Shown here one piece after another: positions 43,101 to 56,399 of a DNA stretch of 64,000 bases. Under the pieces are notes generated by a model, which did not search any database, had not been told where the DNA came from, and saw only the letters and a list, made by a program, of their open reading frames with translations. The position numbers were made by a program, and so were the translations under genes. Source of the DNA: Telmatactis stephensoni (taxonomy: Eukaryota > Cnidaria > Anthozoa > Actiniaria > Isophelliidae); contig JALIZF010001815.1 of the NCBI GenBank assembly GCA_029948255.1, forward strand, positions 248,001 through 312,000, in the 5' to 3' direction. Each line of letters begins with the position of its first letter. Within the stretch, counting starts at the first letter, position 1.

Positions 43101-46100
43101 AGATTTTTTCTACACTTATGCATATATTGTCTATCTTATCTAGAAAGTTTTTTTGTCATCTTTTTTTTCAAACTATGCCGTTTTTAGTCACAAATGACAA
43201 TTTGTTCGCGAGTCTTTTCACTGATTGATTTCAGTGAAGTCATTCAGACCAAATTAAAATCGAAAACAAAATTACTGGTTTTACCTTCTCAATGTAGTTT
43301 TGACTTTGAAAGATTTCTTTTTACTACTTGTCTTGAATATTGTTAGCTATTCTTTTGTCTGAACAGGCTTGAAAGCTATGTTTTCACTTTTCGAAGTAGT
43401 TGAGTGTAAAGCGATTCAACCTCGCGGTTGTTTTTTCATCAAATTTTCAGAAATTTCTTAGGTGATATTATTAACAAATAATAGCATGTTTTGTACGTGA
43501 TATTTGGTATAAATACCACTCGTGATATTTCAAAATTGTCCCAAATTTCACTCGCCTACGGCTCGTGAAATTATGTTTAACAATTTTGAAATATCATTCG
43601 TGGTATTTATGCCAAATATCACTACAAACCATGCTATTACTTATACCAATATATCTATTTAAATTTTTAATTATGAAAAGCTGCAGATGTTTTTTGAAGT
43701 CATATTTTCATTGTGTAAATCGACTAAAAGAAGTCAAGTAAACCTTATGTCCCCACCGTCAATCGGCTTCGATATAACTTCGCGAAATCCAAATTTTCTT
43801 TCACACTTACAAACCATGCAGTAACCACATAAAGCCATCTGGTTTTATTTTTCATTTGTCAAGCTAATTTGTTCATGTTTTACAGTTCCAAGTACCAACC
43901 ATTTTTATTGGACACGTTAGATCATCATTATCGACCAAAGTCGGCGTTTATAGCTCTTCTCTAATTATTCGTAAAATGATTACTTTATGCAGCATTTTAG
44001 ACTTTTTATACTCTATAAATTGGAAACATACTATCGCTTCTTAGCTATACTGCTAGTTCAGTGTATGGTATATTGGTTCACTCTACAGCAATATTTAAAA
44101 AAAAGGTCTTGTGTTGCTGAATATATCCATTACAAATATATATTTGAAGAATGAAGGCATACATAAACATCAAAGTCGTATGACTCAAGATATATAGCTC
44201 ACTGCTTGTAATAGGGCAAAGCTGCCGGTTATTGACCAAAATTGTATTGGGGTGGGAGGATTGAAGGAATTATTTTCAAACTCATCATAACTGAATCTCA
44301 GCAAAGAACTTTGATTTTTTGATAGGACCAGCCTGGACTGCATGGAGCTCATGGTGTGTGTGCTCTGTCACATGTGGGAGTGGAGTGATAACACGAACGC
44401 GAACATGTACCAACCAACGACCAGGCAGTGTTAAGCAACAATGTCAAGGTCCTGTTGTTGAGACAAAAACATGCAAGCCCAAAGAATGTCCAATACATGG
44501 TGGATGGTCTGAATGGAGCTTCTGGAGTTCGTGTCCTGTTACCTGTGGCTTTGGAAGCAGATTACGAACAAGAACATGTACCAAACCAAAACCACAATAC
44601 GGTGGAAACAACTGTTCAGGAAGCAGTTCAGAAACCGTGGCCTGCGCTAACCTGCAATGTCCGTCGTGGTCATCATGGAGCTCATGGGGTTCGTGTTCAG
44701 TCACATGTGATAAAGGAACACGATCACGAACGAGAACTTGCACTGGACAACGACAATTTGGACCAAACTGTCCAGGGCCTTTCAGAGAAATAGAGTCATG
44801 TTCAAATAGCGCACAGTGTCCAATAAATGGAGGGTGGTCTACATGGGGCTCGTGGAGTTCGTGTTCTGTCACATGTGGTAACAGTAGAGGAGTACGCACA
44901 CAAACGAGAACATGCACCGCGCCAGCCCCAGCCCACGGCGGAAAAACGTGTACAGGACTACAGTCCCAAACCGGCAGCTGCTCGACCACAGTACAATGTC
45001 CGATAGATGGAAATTGGTCTGCATGGAGCTCATGGAGTTCGTGTTCTGTCACGTGTGGTAGCAGTAGAGGAGTACGCACACAAAGGAGAACATGCACCGC
45101 GCCACCCCCAGCTCACGGTGGACAATTTTGTGAAGGAGACAGTTCCCAATCAGGTGTCTGTTCAAATAGCGCACAGTGTCCAATAAATGGAGGGTGGTCT
45201 GCATGGGGCTCGTGGAGTTCGTGTTCTGTCACATGTGGTAGCAGTAGAGGAGTACGCACACAAACGAGAACATGCACCGCGCCAGCCCCAGCCCACGGCG
45301 GAAAAACGTGTACAGGACTACAGTCCCAAACCGGCAGCTGCTCGACCACAGTACAATGTCCGATAGATGGAAATTGGTCTGCATGGAGCTCATGGAGTTC
45401 GTGTTCTGTCACGTGTGATAGCAGTAGAGGAGTACGCACACAAACGAGAACATGCACCGCGCCACCCCCAGCCCACGGCGGAAAAACGTGTACAGGACTA
45501 CAGTCCCAAACCGGCAGCTGCTCGACTACAGTACAATGTCCGATAGATGGAAATTGGTCTGCATGGAGCTCATGGAGTTCGTGTTCTGTCACGTGTGGTA
45601 GCAGTAGAGGAGTACGCACACAAACGAGAACATGCACCGCGCCACCCCCAGCCCACGGCGGACAATTTTGTGAAGGAGGCAGTTCCCAATCAGGTGTCTG
45701 TTCAAATAGTGCACCGTGTATAATAAATGGAGGGTGGTCTGCATGGAACTCATGGACTACATGTCCTGTCACATGCGGTAGCGGACGAATCTCACGAACG
45801 AGAACATGCACTTCGCCATCCCCAGCCCAAGGTGGACAATTTTGTTCAGGAATCAGTTCTCAAACAAAAAATTGCACTGGCCCAATATGCACTGTACCCC
45901 TAGCGTGGTCTTCTTGGAGCCCCTGGAGTTCTTGTTCTGTCACATGCGGTAATGGAACACGATTGCGAACGAGAAGATGCACTGGACAACGACAATTTGG
46001 ACCAACCTGTCCAGGATCTTTCAGAGAAACAGAGTCCTGTTCAAACAGTGCACAGTGTCCAATAGACGGAGAGTGGTCTGCATGGAGCTCATGGACTACA

Positions 46101-49100
46101 TGTCTTGTCACTTGCGGTAACGGACGAATCTCACGAAGAAGAACATGCACCTCGCCACTCCCAGCCAATGGGGGACAATTTTGTGCAGGAAACAGTTTCC
46201 AAACAGGTGTTTGTTCGGCGGTGAGGGCACAGTGTCCAATAAAAGGTGGATGGTCTGCGTGGAACTCATGGACTTCGTGTTCTGTTTCCTGTGGCTTTGG
46301 AAGTAGATCACGATCAAGAACATGCACAAGCCCACGTCCACAACACGGTGGGCAAAAATGTGTCGGATTTAAAAGACAGACAGGGTTTTGTTTCCAAAAG
46401 CAATGTCCAACGGATGGTGGATGGACTCTGTGGAGCCCATGGGGTTTCTGTTCTGTTACATGTGGCAGAGGAGGCCGACGATCACGAGCGAGAACATGCA
46501 CCTCGCCACCCCCAGCCAACGGTGGAAAATTTTGTGCAGGAAGCAGTTCTCAAACAGGTGTTTGTTCGGCGGAGAGGGCACAGTGTCCAATAAATGGTGG
46601 ATGGTCTGCGTGGAATTCGTGGACTTCGTGTTCTGTTCCCTGTGGCACTGGAACAAGAAGACGAACAAGAACATGCACAAGCCCACGTCCACAATACGGT
46701 GGAAACGGCTGTCGCGGATTCGGTTTCCAGCGACAGTTTTGTAGGCCAAAGGCATGTCCAACAGACGGGAAATGGTCTGCATGGGGCGCATGGAGTAGGT
46801 GTACTGTCACATGTGGCACAGGAGGCCGACGATCACGAACGAGAACATGCACCAGACCACCACCAGCAAACGGGGGAAGCAATTGTCAAGGAAGAAATTC
46901 CGAAAGAGAAGTCTGCCCGATACGCCCTGCACCATGTCCAATAGATGGTTTATGGTCTACGTGGACCTCGTGGACTTCGTGTTCTGTTCCCTGTGGCACT
47001 GGAACAAGAAGACGAACAAGAACATGCACAAGCCCACGTCCACAATACGGTGGAAACAACTGTCGCGGATTCGGTTTCCAGCGACAGTTTTGTAGGCCAA
47101 AGGCATGTCCAACAGACGGGAAATGGTCTGCATGGGGCGCATGGAGTAGGTGTACTGTCACATGTGGCACAGGAGGCCGACGATCACGAACGAGAACATG
47201 CACCAGACCACCACCAGCAAACGGGGGAAGCAATTGTCAAGGAAGAAATTCCGAAAGAGAAGTCTGCCCGATACGCCCTGCACCATGTCCAATAGATGGT
47301 TTATGGTCTACGTGGACCTCGTGGACTTCGTGTTCTGTTTCCTGTGGCACTGGAACAAGAAAACGAACAAGAACATGCACAAGTCCACGTCCACAATACG
47401 GTGGAAACAACTGTCGCGGATTCGGTTTCCAGCGACGGTTTTGTACGCCAAAGTCATGTCCAACAGACGGGAAATGGTCTGCATGGGGCGCATGGAGTAG
47501 GTGTACTGTCACATGTGGCACAGGAGGCCGACGATCACGAACGAGAACATGCACCAGACCACCACCAGCAAACGGGGGAAGCAATTGTCAAGGACGAAAT
47601 TCCGAAAGAGAAGTCTGCCCGATACGCCCTGCACCATGTCCAATAGATGGTGGATGGTCTGCGTGGACCTCGTGGACTTCGTGTTCTGTTTCCTGTGGCA
47701 CAGGAAGGAGAAATCAAATAAGAACATGCACCAGCCCACCTCCACAACACGGTGGGAAAAAATGTTTCGGTTTCGATAAACAGCCAGGGTTTTGTTTTCA
47801 AAACCCATGTCCAATAGACGGGAAATGGTCTGCATGGGGCTCATGGAGTAGGTGTACTGTCACATGTGGCACAGGAGGCCGACGATCGCGAACGAGAACA
47901 TGCACCAGGCCACCACCAGCAAACGGGGGACAATTTTGTGCAGGAAGCAGTTCCAAAACAGATGTTTGTTCGGCGGTGGGGGCACAGTGTCCAATAGATG
48001 GTGGATGGTCTGCGTGGACCTCGTGGACTTCGTGTTCTGTTTCCTGTGGCACAGGAAGGAGAAATCAAATAAGAACATGCACCAGCCCACCTCCACAACA
48101 CGGTGGGAAAAAATGTGTCGGTTTCGATAAACAGCCAGGGTTTTGTTTTCAAAACCCATGTCCAATAGACGGGAAATGGTCTGCATGGGGCTCATGGAGT
48201 AGGTGTACTGTCACATGTGGCACAGGAAGCCAACGATCACGAGCGAGAACATGCACCTCGCCACCCCCAGCCCACGGCGGAAAAACTTGTAAAGGACCCA
48301 GTTCCAATCCCGGCATCTGCGCAGTTCCGTCATGCACTGTACCTATCATGTGGTCTCAGTGGAGCTCATGGAGTTTGTGTTCTGTCACATGCGGCACAGG
48401 AATTCGATCACGAGGAAGAACATGCCCTAGATCACAAGGTGGAGGAAACTGTCAAGGAGATAGTTCCGAAACCGGCAGCTGCTCGACCACAGTACCGTGT
48501 CCGATAGATGGAAAGTGGTCTGCATGGAGCTCATGGAGTTCGTGTTCTGTCACGTGTGGTAGCAGTAGAGGAGTACGCACACAAACGAGAACATGCACCG
48601 CGCCAGCCCCAGCCCACGGCGGAAAAACGTGTACAGGACTACAGTCCCAAACCGGCAGCTGCTCGACCACAGTACAATGTCCGATAGATGGAAATTGGTC
48701 TGCATGGAGCTCATGGAGTTCGTGTTCTGTCACGTGTGCTGGTAGCGGAAACAATAGACGAACGAGAACATGCAACTCGCCATCCCCAGCCCACGGTGGA
48801 AAAACGTGTACAGGACCAGAGTCCCAAACCGGCAGCTGCTCGACCACAGTACAATGTCCGATAGATGGAAATTGGTCTGCATGGAGCTCATGGAGTTCGT
48901 GTTCTGTCACGTGTGCTGGTAGCGGAAACAATAGACGAACGAGAACATGCAACTCGCCATCCCCAGCCCACGGTGGAAAAACGTGTACAGGACCAGAGTC
49001 CCAAACCGGCAGCTGCTCGACCACAGTACAATGTCCGATAGATGGAAATTGGTCTGCATGGAGCTCATGGAGTTCGTGTTCTGTCACGTGTGCTGGTAGC

Positions 49101-49760
49101 GGAAACAATAGACGAACGAGAACATGCAACTCGCCATCCCCAGCCCACGGTGGAAAATCGTGTACAGGACCAGAGTCGCAAACCGGCAGCTGCTCGACCA
49201 CAGTACAATGTCCGATAGATGGAAATTGGTCTGCGTGGAGCTCATGGAGTTCGTGTTCTGTAACATGTGGAAACGGAAACAATAGACGAACGAGAACATG
49301 CACCTCGCCATCCCCAGCCCACGGTGGAAAAACGTGTACAGGACCAGAGTCCGTAACCGGCAGCTGCTCACGTCAACCATGCACTGTACCTGTGTGGTCT
49401 GCGTGGAGCTCATGGTGTGTGTGCTCTGTCACATGTGGGAGTGGAATGATAACACGAACGCGAGTATGTACCAACCAACGACCACGCAACGGTGTGGAAC
49501 AATGTAAGGGTTCCAAGATTCAGACAAAAACATGCTCCACCAAATCATGTCCAGTAGATGGTGGATGGTCTGCTTGGAGCCTCTGGAGTCCATGTTCTGT
49601 TACATGTGGCGTAGGATCACGAATGCGATCGAGAATATGCAACTCGCCACGCCCAGTCAAACCTGGAAAACACTGTATGGGATCGTTCAGAGAACATATA
49701 ACTTGCCAGACTCGAATGTGTAGTAAGTCAATAACGATATTTTCAGAAATTAGAATCTAG
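40135..49760 (+). CDS. Secreted protein with 31 tandem TSP1 repeats (gene E)
   Basis: Exon 40135-40207 codes MTSQSILIVALLAVCFTLLP then SVMGG (signal peptide) and ends in phase 1 at GTAAGA. Exon 44326-49722 enters in phase 1 after TTTGATAG and codes 1799 codons without an intron. I count 31 TSP1 repeats of 53-60 residues, each with WxxWxxW, CSVTCG or a variant and six cysteines, joined by CPIDG or CPINGG. Repeat 1 and repeat 30 share [11 protein letters not shown], so the array ends mirror each other. A strong donor GTAAGT lies at 49723; reading through stops at 49760, while splicing to an acceptor at 50884 would add KNW and stop (about 1826 residues). No tyrosinase exon was found downstream. 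Possible roles are matrix or mucus adhesion; antisense ORFs here are shadows. Confidence 0.82.
40208..44325. other. First coding intron of gene E, filled with inverted-repeat elements
   Basis: 4.1 kb with no exon seen. Contains a foldback at 40380-41060 with arms ATGTCTCTGTTCTGTGATAT at 40877 and the complement ending near 41022, shared with 62216-62510; an 11-bp-TSD element (42075-42581); and a foldback at 43483-43636 (CGTGATATTTGGTATAAATA and complement). 41840-42055 matches 62640-62825 in gene F. Confidence 0.65.
42075..42581. mobile_element. Mutator-like element with 78-bp TIRs and 11-bp target duplication
   Basis: The left arm AGTCCAGTCCCAGACTCTCT (42075-42152) is matched by the right arm 42504-42581. 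AAGCGGGCATT is present at 42064-42074 and 42582-42592, an exact 11-bp duplication as in Mutator-type elements (9-11 bp). The inside holds a perfect CCACGCGATCACCACA palindrome and a 51-codon ORF at 42233-42388 (MAEEESVLYTRYQSHF...) after a good start context, perhaps a captured host exon. Confidence 0.8.
46594..48200 (+). repeat. 351-bp higher-order repeat inside the gene E exon
   Basis: TSP1 repeats 14-15, 16-17 and 18-19 form three 351-bp pairs that are nearly identical; 20-21 and 22-23 form a second 351-bp pair type. Further on, repeats 26-28 (48680-49210) are near-identical 177-bp monomers. Both indicate recent unequal exchange within the exon. Confidence 0.85.
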
Positions 49761-52700
49761 AGGTATTAGTAAACCATTAATTCACCTATATGTTGCGGGT
49801 GTGGTCCGGCGATAGATCATAAGGAAATTTTCCGTATAAGAGTTGTTGGTGATAAGCTGATCCTCGAATAGTCCGTGCGCTATGTTTGTTTTGTTTTGAT
49901 TACTATTGTTTAGTTCATTTCCATAGCCACGCTTTAATTGGAGCCAGACTCCGTTGCGTGTCCCTCTCCTTTATAGTTTTTTAATCATTAGTATTATTTT
50001 TTATCCAATTGTTGTATTTTAATTTCGGTGAAAGTTTTGTAAATAAGTAAATAAATAAATAAATAGTCATTTCGAGACATCAACCCAGCTGAAAATGTGT
50101 TCCAGCGAAGATTTCGGTCACGTGTTTTACGTTTTAGATTTAGTTTTAGTTAAACCTGCTCTTCTGCTCTACGAAGGCAGGGACACCACAACAGCGCTTT
50201 CGAGTCAATTGGCGGTGGTCCCTATAGTGTAATAGACCAGACCACACATCGGCAACTTCATGGCCTACTCTCCCCAAATAGTGGTGTGGGATCTTTAACT
50301 TCCCTCCAGTGCAAGAGTACGATGAAGTACTTTTGGATAGACGGGGCCTAGGGTCGTTATCCGTCGTTATCCGAGAAGACGTAAAGGTCTAACCAATAAG
50401 CTTTTATCATGTAATTCTAAAAGTCACAGTACAGAAATATAATTACCATAGCTGGAAAGAGCACGTCAAAATTAGTAAAACTGTGAAGTTTGAATGAAGT
50501 AACTTTCAAATTCACCAAGATATGAATTTTCCGAAATCGAAATTTTGTATGAAAACATTCGCTGGTAGGCAAGAGATGCCTACCAGCGAAGGTTTTCTTA
50601 CAAATTCACACTTTTCAAAAATTCATATTCTCGCGAGTTTTCGATTTAATTCCTTCAAACTTCACTGTCTTGTTAATTTTAACATTCTCTTTCCAGCTAT
50701 GGTAATTCTTTTTCTGTTTTACGAATTTAAAAATACCTGATAAAAGCTCATTGTAGATCGATGTAATTACAAAGGCAGAACCCTGATCTTCCGCACTTAC
50801 GACCGGCGCTCAACCAAACCGAGCCAGCCTAGCGGTGGTTAGTATTTTGTGTAGTTTATAATTATATTTTCTTTTCTATTTCAGAAAATTGGTGATTTTG
50901 TATCAGAACTCAAGTTCGACGAATAAGCAGTTAAATATTCGACTTATCTTTTCTGCTCTACGCTTTTCATGAACTCTGTTATACAATCACTTGGCTAGGG
51001 TAAACGTTTTCTATTTAATTTCCATCTATTTCCATCGTGACTATGACTCAAGTGCCAAGTGATAGTCTTTAGTGATAGAAATGCAACGTTAATCTAATGT
51101 TTGAACATATAGAAAGATGTAGATCAAGTGTGCACATCCTAAGTCAAGTTTCGATGTGAACCAGTTTCGTTGGCGTATCACTCAACTTGAAGTTACTGAT
51201 CCGCAATACAGTCAAACTACCGCTAGCAGACAGTAATCTTTGGATTCTTCTTCTGAGAAACTGTACATTTCAACGCCCCACAAGCGGACACCTATCGTAA
51301 GCAAACAAAAATTCTTGTCCCGAGATTGTCCGCTTACTGGAGGTTTAACTGTACTACAACAGATTCGCATATGTTGAGTGATACCCAAAAAAAACTGGAA
51401 AACATCTTAGGGGGTGTTAACATGGCACTAGGATTATTTTAGCTCTAGAATCATTCTAGCAGGCGAACCTGCTGTACATTTACTGCATTCTGTTTACATA
51501 GAAATTTGTGTTTTCACTTCGGGTACTAGGATCATTCTACTGAACAGAATGCAGTAAATGTATAGCAGGTAGGATGATTCGCCTGCTAGGATAATCCTAG
51601 TGTCATGTAAACACCCTCTTTGGAAGGCATGCATCTAACTAGCTAAAGAAACGGACACCCTGCTCTCTATATCTAAATATTTCCCACAAAGGAAATATTA
51701 TTGAACCTCCAAAAGGAATTTTGGTGCAAAATCTGCTGTAAAAGAAATTGACTGTAGACTGTAAGCCTGTAAGTCCATACTTTGTGGTCGTTTAGTATTT
51801 AGAAAAGAACTCGTTTGCTTTCTAAACACTTTTAATCATTTTTAAAATATAACTCGTCAATCATTAACTAATTATTTTTTACACTAGTGTTTTCGTATTC
51901 AGTGCTTGTAAAATGAAGCTCCATTTAGGTCCACGAAACCAACCGTAGATCTTTTTTTGGCCTTATTTAGCCCATGGTAAAGGGGCTCTCCTCAAACGTT
52001 TGCTTTGAAGTGTGTGGCTCTTACAACGACGGAGATCCTTATCAATACAATCATCTTGAGTAATACGAGCCTTTGTTCAAAATGAATATTCTTTCGTGTC
52101 ATCCCAATTAATTGATATCGACCAAAGAAACGTGTTGCCCAAGAAGATTGCATGGGAAAACAATAAATCAAGCAATAAGATTTGTTGTTACCCTTCTATT
52201 CTAGCTAAATCGAAATAGGCCCTTTGCCGCATGTTGGAATGCAACTCATATTGGAGGGCAAAACAAAAGAATTTCAATGTATGTCCTATTCCAGTATATG
52301 TTGCATTGTTATGAATGTCTGCATAGTGGGCTTCCTTTGGTTTACATGGTCGAACGGATTGGACTGGAATATAACGGAAAAGGAAAACAACTTAGGCTGC
52401 GATCGATTGGTTGAACATATTCCCGAATGAAAATACAAGCAATCTCGGAAGAAAATCGCATCAAGTATTATTACAGAGTGCCTTAAATAAAACCCATCTG
52501 ATACTTTGTATCACACGAAAAGCTAATTGTAGTTTATATAATAATGCACTTGTTTAGCCGCACTCTGTCGGGAGTGGACGCACTAAAGGTTTTACACATA
52601 CATTTCACAAGCTTCAAAATCGTGCCGCATCGTAATCAGTTTAATCATGTGAACCTTGTATATGACAATCTTACAAGGATAGATAACTGTAGAAAAACAA

Positions 52701-52915
52701 AAGGGCATGTACTAAAACAATCACGATAAAAGGAAATAATTTAACTTCAGATCATCTCTCCTCAAAATGTATTGATTGTAACTTGAAAGATACTGGGCGT
52801 ATATATTAGCTTTTCCTATACAAATTACTATAAGAAAAACTTCAGTTATAGTGATGCTAGCTGTTCTATGGTACAGTCTGCCAAATGAGATCAACTCCCA
52901 CAGCAAAGTCTTTTA
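49761..52915. other. 3' flank of gene E and spacer with foldbacks
   Basis: AATAAATAAATAAATA near 50050 may serve as poly-A signal. An acceptor-like TTTTCTATTTCAG ends at 50884. Foldbacks lie at about 50397-50750 (CATAGCTGGAAAGAGC arms) and 51409-51619 (GGGTGTTAACATGGCACTAG and the complement). No other gene seen. Confidence 0.5.
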
Positions 52916-53196
52916 AGGTCGGCACACACTAGGCGTCAGGTCGCTGCGACATGACGCGACGACACGTCGCTTCTTGTGCACTGTGCTGCGACGAAGCCAC
53001 TTTTACTGATTCTGTCGCTGCGATCGTACGCACGAATTCAAATCAGTTTAAATTCGTGCAACGTGTTGCAGCGAAAAAATTCTGTCACGGCGACAAGATT
53101 TTCACAGAAATTCCACAGTACACACGAGGGGAATTGTCACCGCGACGTGTCCCCGCGTCGTGTCGCAGCGACCTGACGCCTAGTGTGTGCCGGCCT
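52916..53196. mobile_element. PIF/Harbinger-type MITE, TTA target duplication
   Basis: Both ends read AGG(T/C)CGGCACACACTAGG inward, arms of about 57 bp with few mismatches, flanked by TTA at 52913-52915 and 53197-53199. Rich in GCGAC words. 281 bp, non-coding. Confidence 0.8.
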
Positions 53197-54466
53197 TTAC
53201 ATTTTACTACGCGTTAAATACGAAAGCTATGGTACGTACGACCAGTAAAGCAGTTTTTTTAATTAAATATCAGATCGTACGTAATATTCAACTGTTCTCC
53301 CTCGACTTGTATCTATGATACATGGACGACTTTCAAAAATAGCGGCCTAGTACATGAGAACGAGGTGACAAAGGCCTTGTTACCAGAAATATGTGTATGG
53401 CGACACTTCTATTGCTATCAAAGACGATGTGTTCCTCCTCCTTTTCAAATACTTATTTTCTGTGTATTTTACAGAATAAACATAGACTCATTTGATGCCA
53501 TGATAATTTTGAAGGCCTTTCTGGCCTCGTTTTCGTGAACAAAGAGCCCGCCATTTTTGAAAGTCATCTATATAATCCACATATGTATTAAAAATAAATT
53601 AAAAAATAACTGCATGTTTATATAAGGTGGCCCGTACCTATTGATTTGTTTGTTGGGCATGAATTTCAATCGCGTCGACCTTTTACATCAAAACCTTGTC
53701 CGATTTCTGAGAAATTTGCAGCCATTTGTCACTCTACAAGCCTTGAAATGTGTACCGCTAATTATTTTTCTGCGAATTAGATCAAGTAATTTGAGATATC
53801 AGACGATTTTTAAAAATGGCTTTTTGAGAAAAATTGGTCATAAATCCAAAATTCCAAGGTGAATTTTTTTCCTATTTCGTCAATCAAGTATAAAGGCATA
53901 GAGGACTACATACAACATGTATCGTGCCAATTAGTGCCTTAGAAGTTGCGATACAAAATTTGTGCTGCCTGTTACGACGCAAAATTATGTAGTCAAAACT
54001 ACCGCCAAAATCTCAACCAAATTTCAAAAACAGCGAGAACTATATCTGCTGTAAGAAAGACAAATACCTATTGTAACTTGTAAACAAAATTTGGAGAGAT
54101 AAGAAGCAAAACGCCAATGTTATCCTCAAGCAAACTTTGGGAGTAATTTATGTGACCACGAGGTGAGCGTTGCGAATTTGTATTGCTTCGACTTCTACAA
54201 ATTCTGTCGAATTGTTTCGTGAAATTTTCTCGGTATGGGATAGAACAAGATGTTAACATACCTGCTGCCAAGTGTCGTTGTGTTTGCTGCACTAGGTATA
54301 ATTCATTAAGCTTCAAAAGTAAGCAACTTCATCGAGTCGACGTTTGAGCTGCGGAATTTTGCAACAGATAGTAAGGTGTCGTTTTGAATAAATTAACAAA
54401 CCGTGAGGGTTTTACCTTGGCAACTCAAACGTCGACTCGATGAAGTTGCTTACTTTTGAAGCTTAA

Positions 54467-55721
54467 GGTGACTGACTACGTTGGCACTGCGCATGATTTC
54501 GCGCATTACGTCTTAAGCAATGTCATAGCGCGCGGAGATTTCAGCGAACAACAAAAATCATAGAAAAACTTAAGGCCTTGTTCAAACGAGCTCTCAAGTC
54601 GATTCAAGTTTTGACTTGAAACTTGCGTCTTCGTTTGAACACCTCTCCACGCAAGTCGATGAAAAATGTTCAAAAACGTTCAAGGAAAATCAGTTAGCTG
54701 AAGGACAGCGAGAAAATCAGTTTTCTTTTTGTTTGAATTATTAGTAGGAGACGAAATGTGCAGAAGTTCGGATGAAATAATATGAAAAACAACTTATGAA
54801 GTTTAGCGTGGTGACTGTTCAAACGAGGAAAAACTTGCATCGACTTGAGAAAAAATTTGAGCACGTTCAAAGTGCTCTCAAGTCGATGCAAGTAGACGCA
54901 AGTCGATGCAAGTTGGTGTTCAAACGAAGATGCAAGCCCGCGCAAGTCAAAACTTGAATCGACTTGAGAACTCGTTTGAACAGGGCCTAAGTTTTTGTAC
55001 AAAAATCAGTTCCAAATTTATTCTTGTGGATTTAAATACTCAAAATCATTAAGGAATGAAGTAAAAATATTTTCTTTTTGGAAAAAAACAGTGAATGCTC
55101 GCTTGTTTTCGTCAACACAAATTTGAATCAAGCTCGCGCTACGCGTCATTTTTAAAATGGCGGCACTTCCGGTTAGCATTTTTTAGCCCTTTTAACAACT
55201 TCAAAGGCACAAAACCCTTCATTTTTGCACGGGACCCTATACTTTTTTGTCGTTTATTTAAAAACACACCTAAAAATCTCAATCATATCAATTTTGCAAA
55301 AAAAGTTAATTATTCTAGCATATGAAAAAATTGATTTTTGTATAAAATTTTGCTCGACATGAGGACAATTGTGGTTGGTACTCGCGGCACAAAAGCCAAG
55401 GAATGAAGGTATTTTGCTGTTCTCACATCAAAAGTATCTATGCCATTTCGCAGAATACTCCATTAGCTAATATTTACGCAATTGTAGCCTTTGTAGAAAT
55501 GTTATTTCCCTAATTCTTAATTTATTTTCTATTCACTTCCGGTTGAGCGATTTTTGCATCAAAAATTCGGAGATAGGCATTCATACAATGCTGATTATCT
55601 CGGAAACGAGTGCGGGACCCCTCTTTTTTCTTTTCGTTTTTGGGATCAGCATTAAATTTCGTTCTAGAAAATTGTGGTTTAAACGATATTTAATTACTTT
55701 TTGCCAACGTAGTCAGTCACC
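54467..55721. mobile_element. TTAA-target element nested in the foldback
   Basis: The 20-bp perfect TIR GGTGACTGACTACGTTGGCA and its complement are flanked by TTAA at 54463-54466 and 55722-55725. The flanking outer palindrome shows a single TTAA before insertion. 1255 bp including an inner element; no transposase frame. piggyBac-type by target (inference). Confidence 0.85.
54574..54987. mobile_element. Innermost element, TAA target duplication
   Basis: Ends GGCCTTGTTCAAACGAG and the complement of GGCCCTGTTCAAACGAG, flanked by TAA at 54571-54573 and 54988-54990; arms of about 70 bp. PIF/Harbinger-like by target. Confidence 0.7.
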
Positions 55722-56399
55722 TTAATGAATTATACCTAGTGCAGCAAACACAACGACACTTGGCAGCAGGTATGTTAACATCTTGTTCTATCCCATACCA
55801 AGAAAATTTCACGAAACAATTCGACAGAATTTGTAGAAGTCGAAGCAATACAAATTCGCAACGCTCACCTCGTGGTCACATAAATTACTCCCAAAGTTTG
55901 CTTGAGGATAACATTGGCGTTTTGCTTCTTATCTCTCCAAATTTTGTTTACAAGTTACAATAGGTATTTGTCTTTCTTACAGCAGATATAGTTCTCGCTG
56001 TTTTTGAAATTTGGTTGAGATTTTGGCGGTAGTTTTGACTACATAATTTTGCGTCGTAACAGGCAGCACAAATTTTGTATCGCAACTTCTAAGGCACTAA
56101 TTGGCACGATACATGTTGTATGTAGTCCTCTATGCCTTTATACTTGATTGACGAAATAGGAAAAAAATTCACCTTGAAATTTTGGATTTATGACCAATTT
56201 TTCTCAAAAAGCCATTTTTAAAAATCGTCTGATATCTCGAATTACTTGATCTAATTCGCAGAAAAATAATTAGCGGTACAAATTTCAAGGCTTGTAGACA
56301 AATGGCTGCAAATTGCTCAGAAATCGGATAAGGTTTTGATGTAAAAGGACGCGATTAAAATTCATGCCCAACAAACAAATCAATAGGTACGGGCCACCT

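Larger units (their letters stand above)
53625..56399. mobile_element. Large foldback element, disrupted by nested insertions
   Basis: The left arm 53625-54348 (AGGTGGCCCGTACC start) pairs with 54423-54466 plus 55726-56399. Removing 54467-55721 and one TTAA makes the arms continuous, about 725 bp each, around a loop of about 74 bp. TA flanks both ends. The ORFs at 54068-54316 and 55739-55963 are the same sequence in opposite arms. Confidence 0.85.

Noticed and set aside
44444..49413. Long minus-strand ORFs (up to 283 codons) and other-frame plus ORFs over gene E
   Set aside because: They are shadows of the TSP1 coding frame; their repeat pattern follows the TSP1 period and their composition is Cys-poor with no family match.
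54068..55963. Two nearly identical 74-82-codon ORFs on opposite strands
   Set aside because: They are the two arms of one foldback transposon, not paralogous genes.
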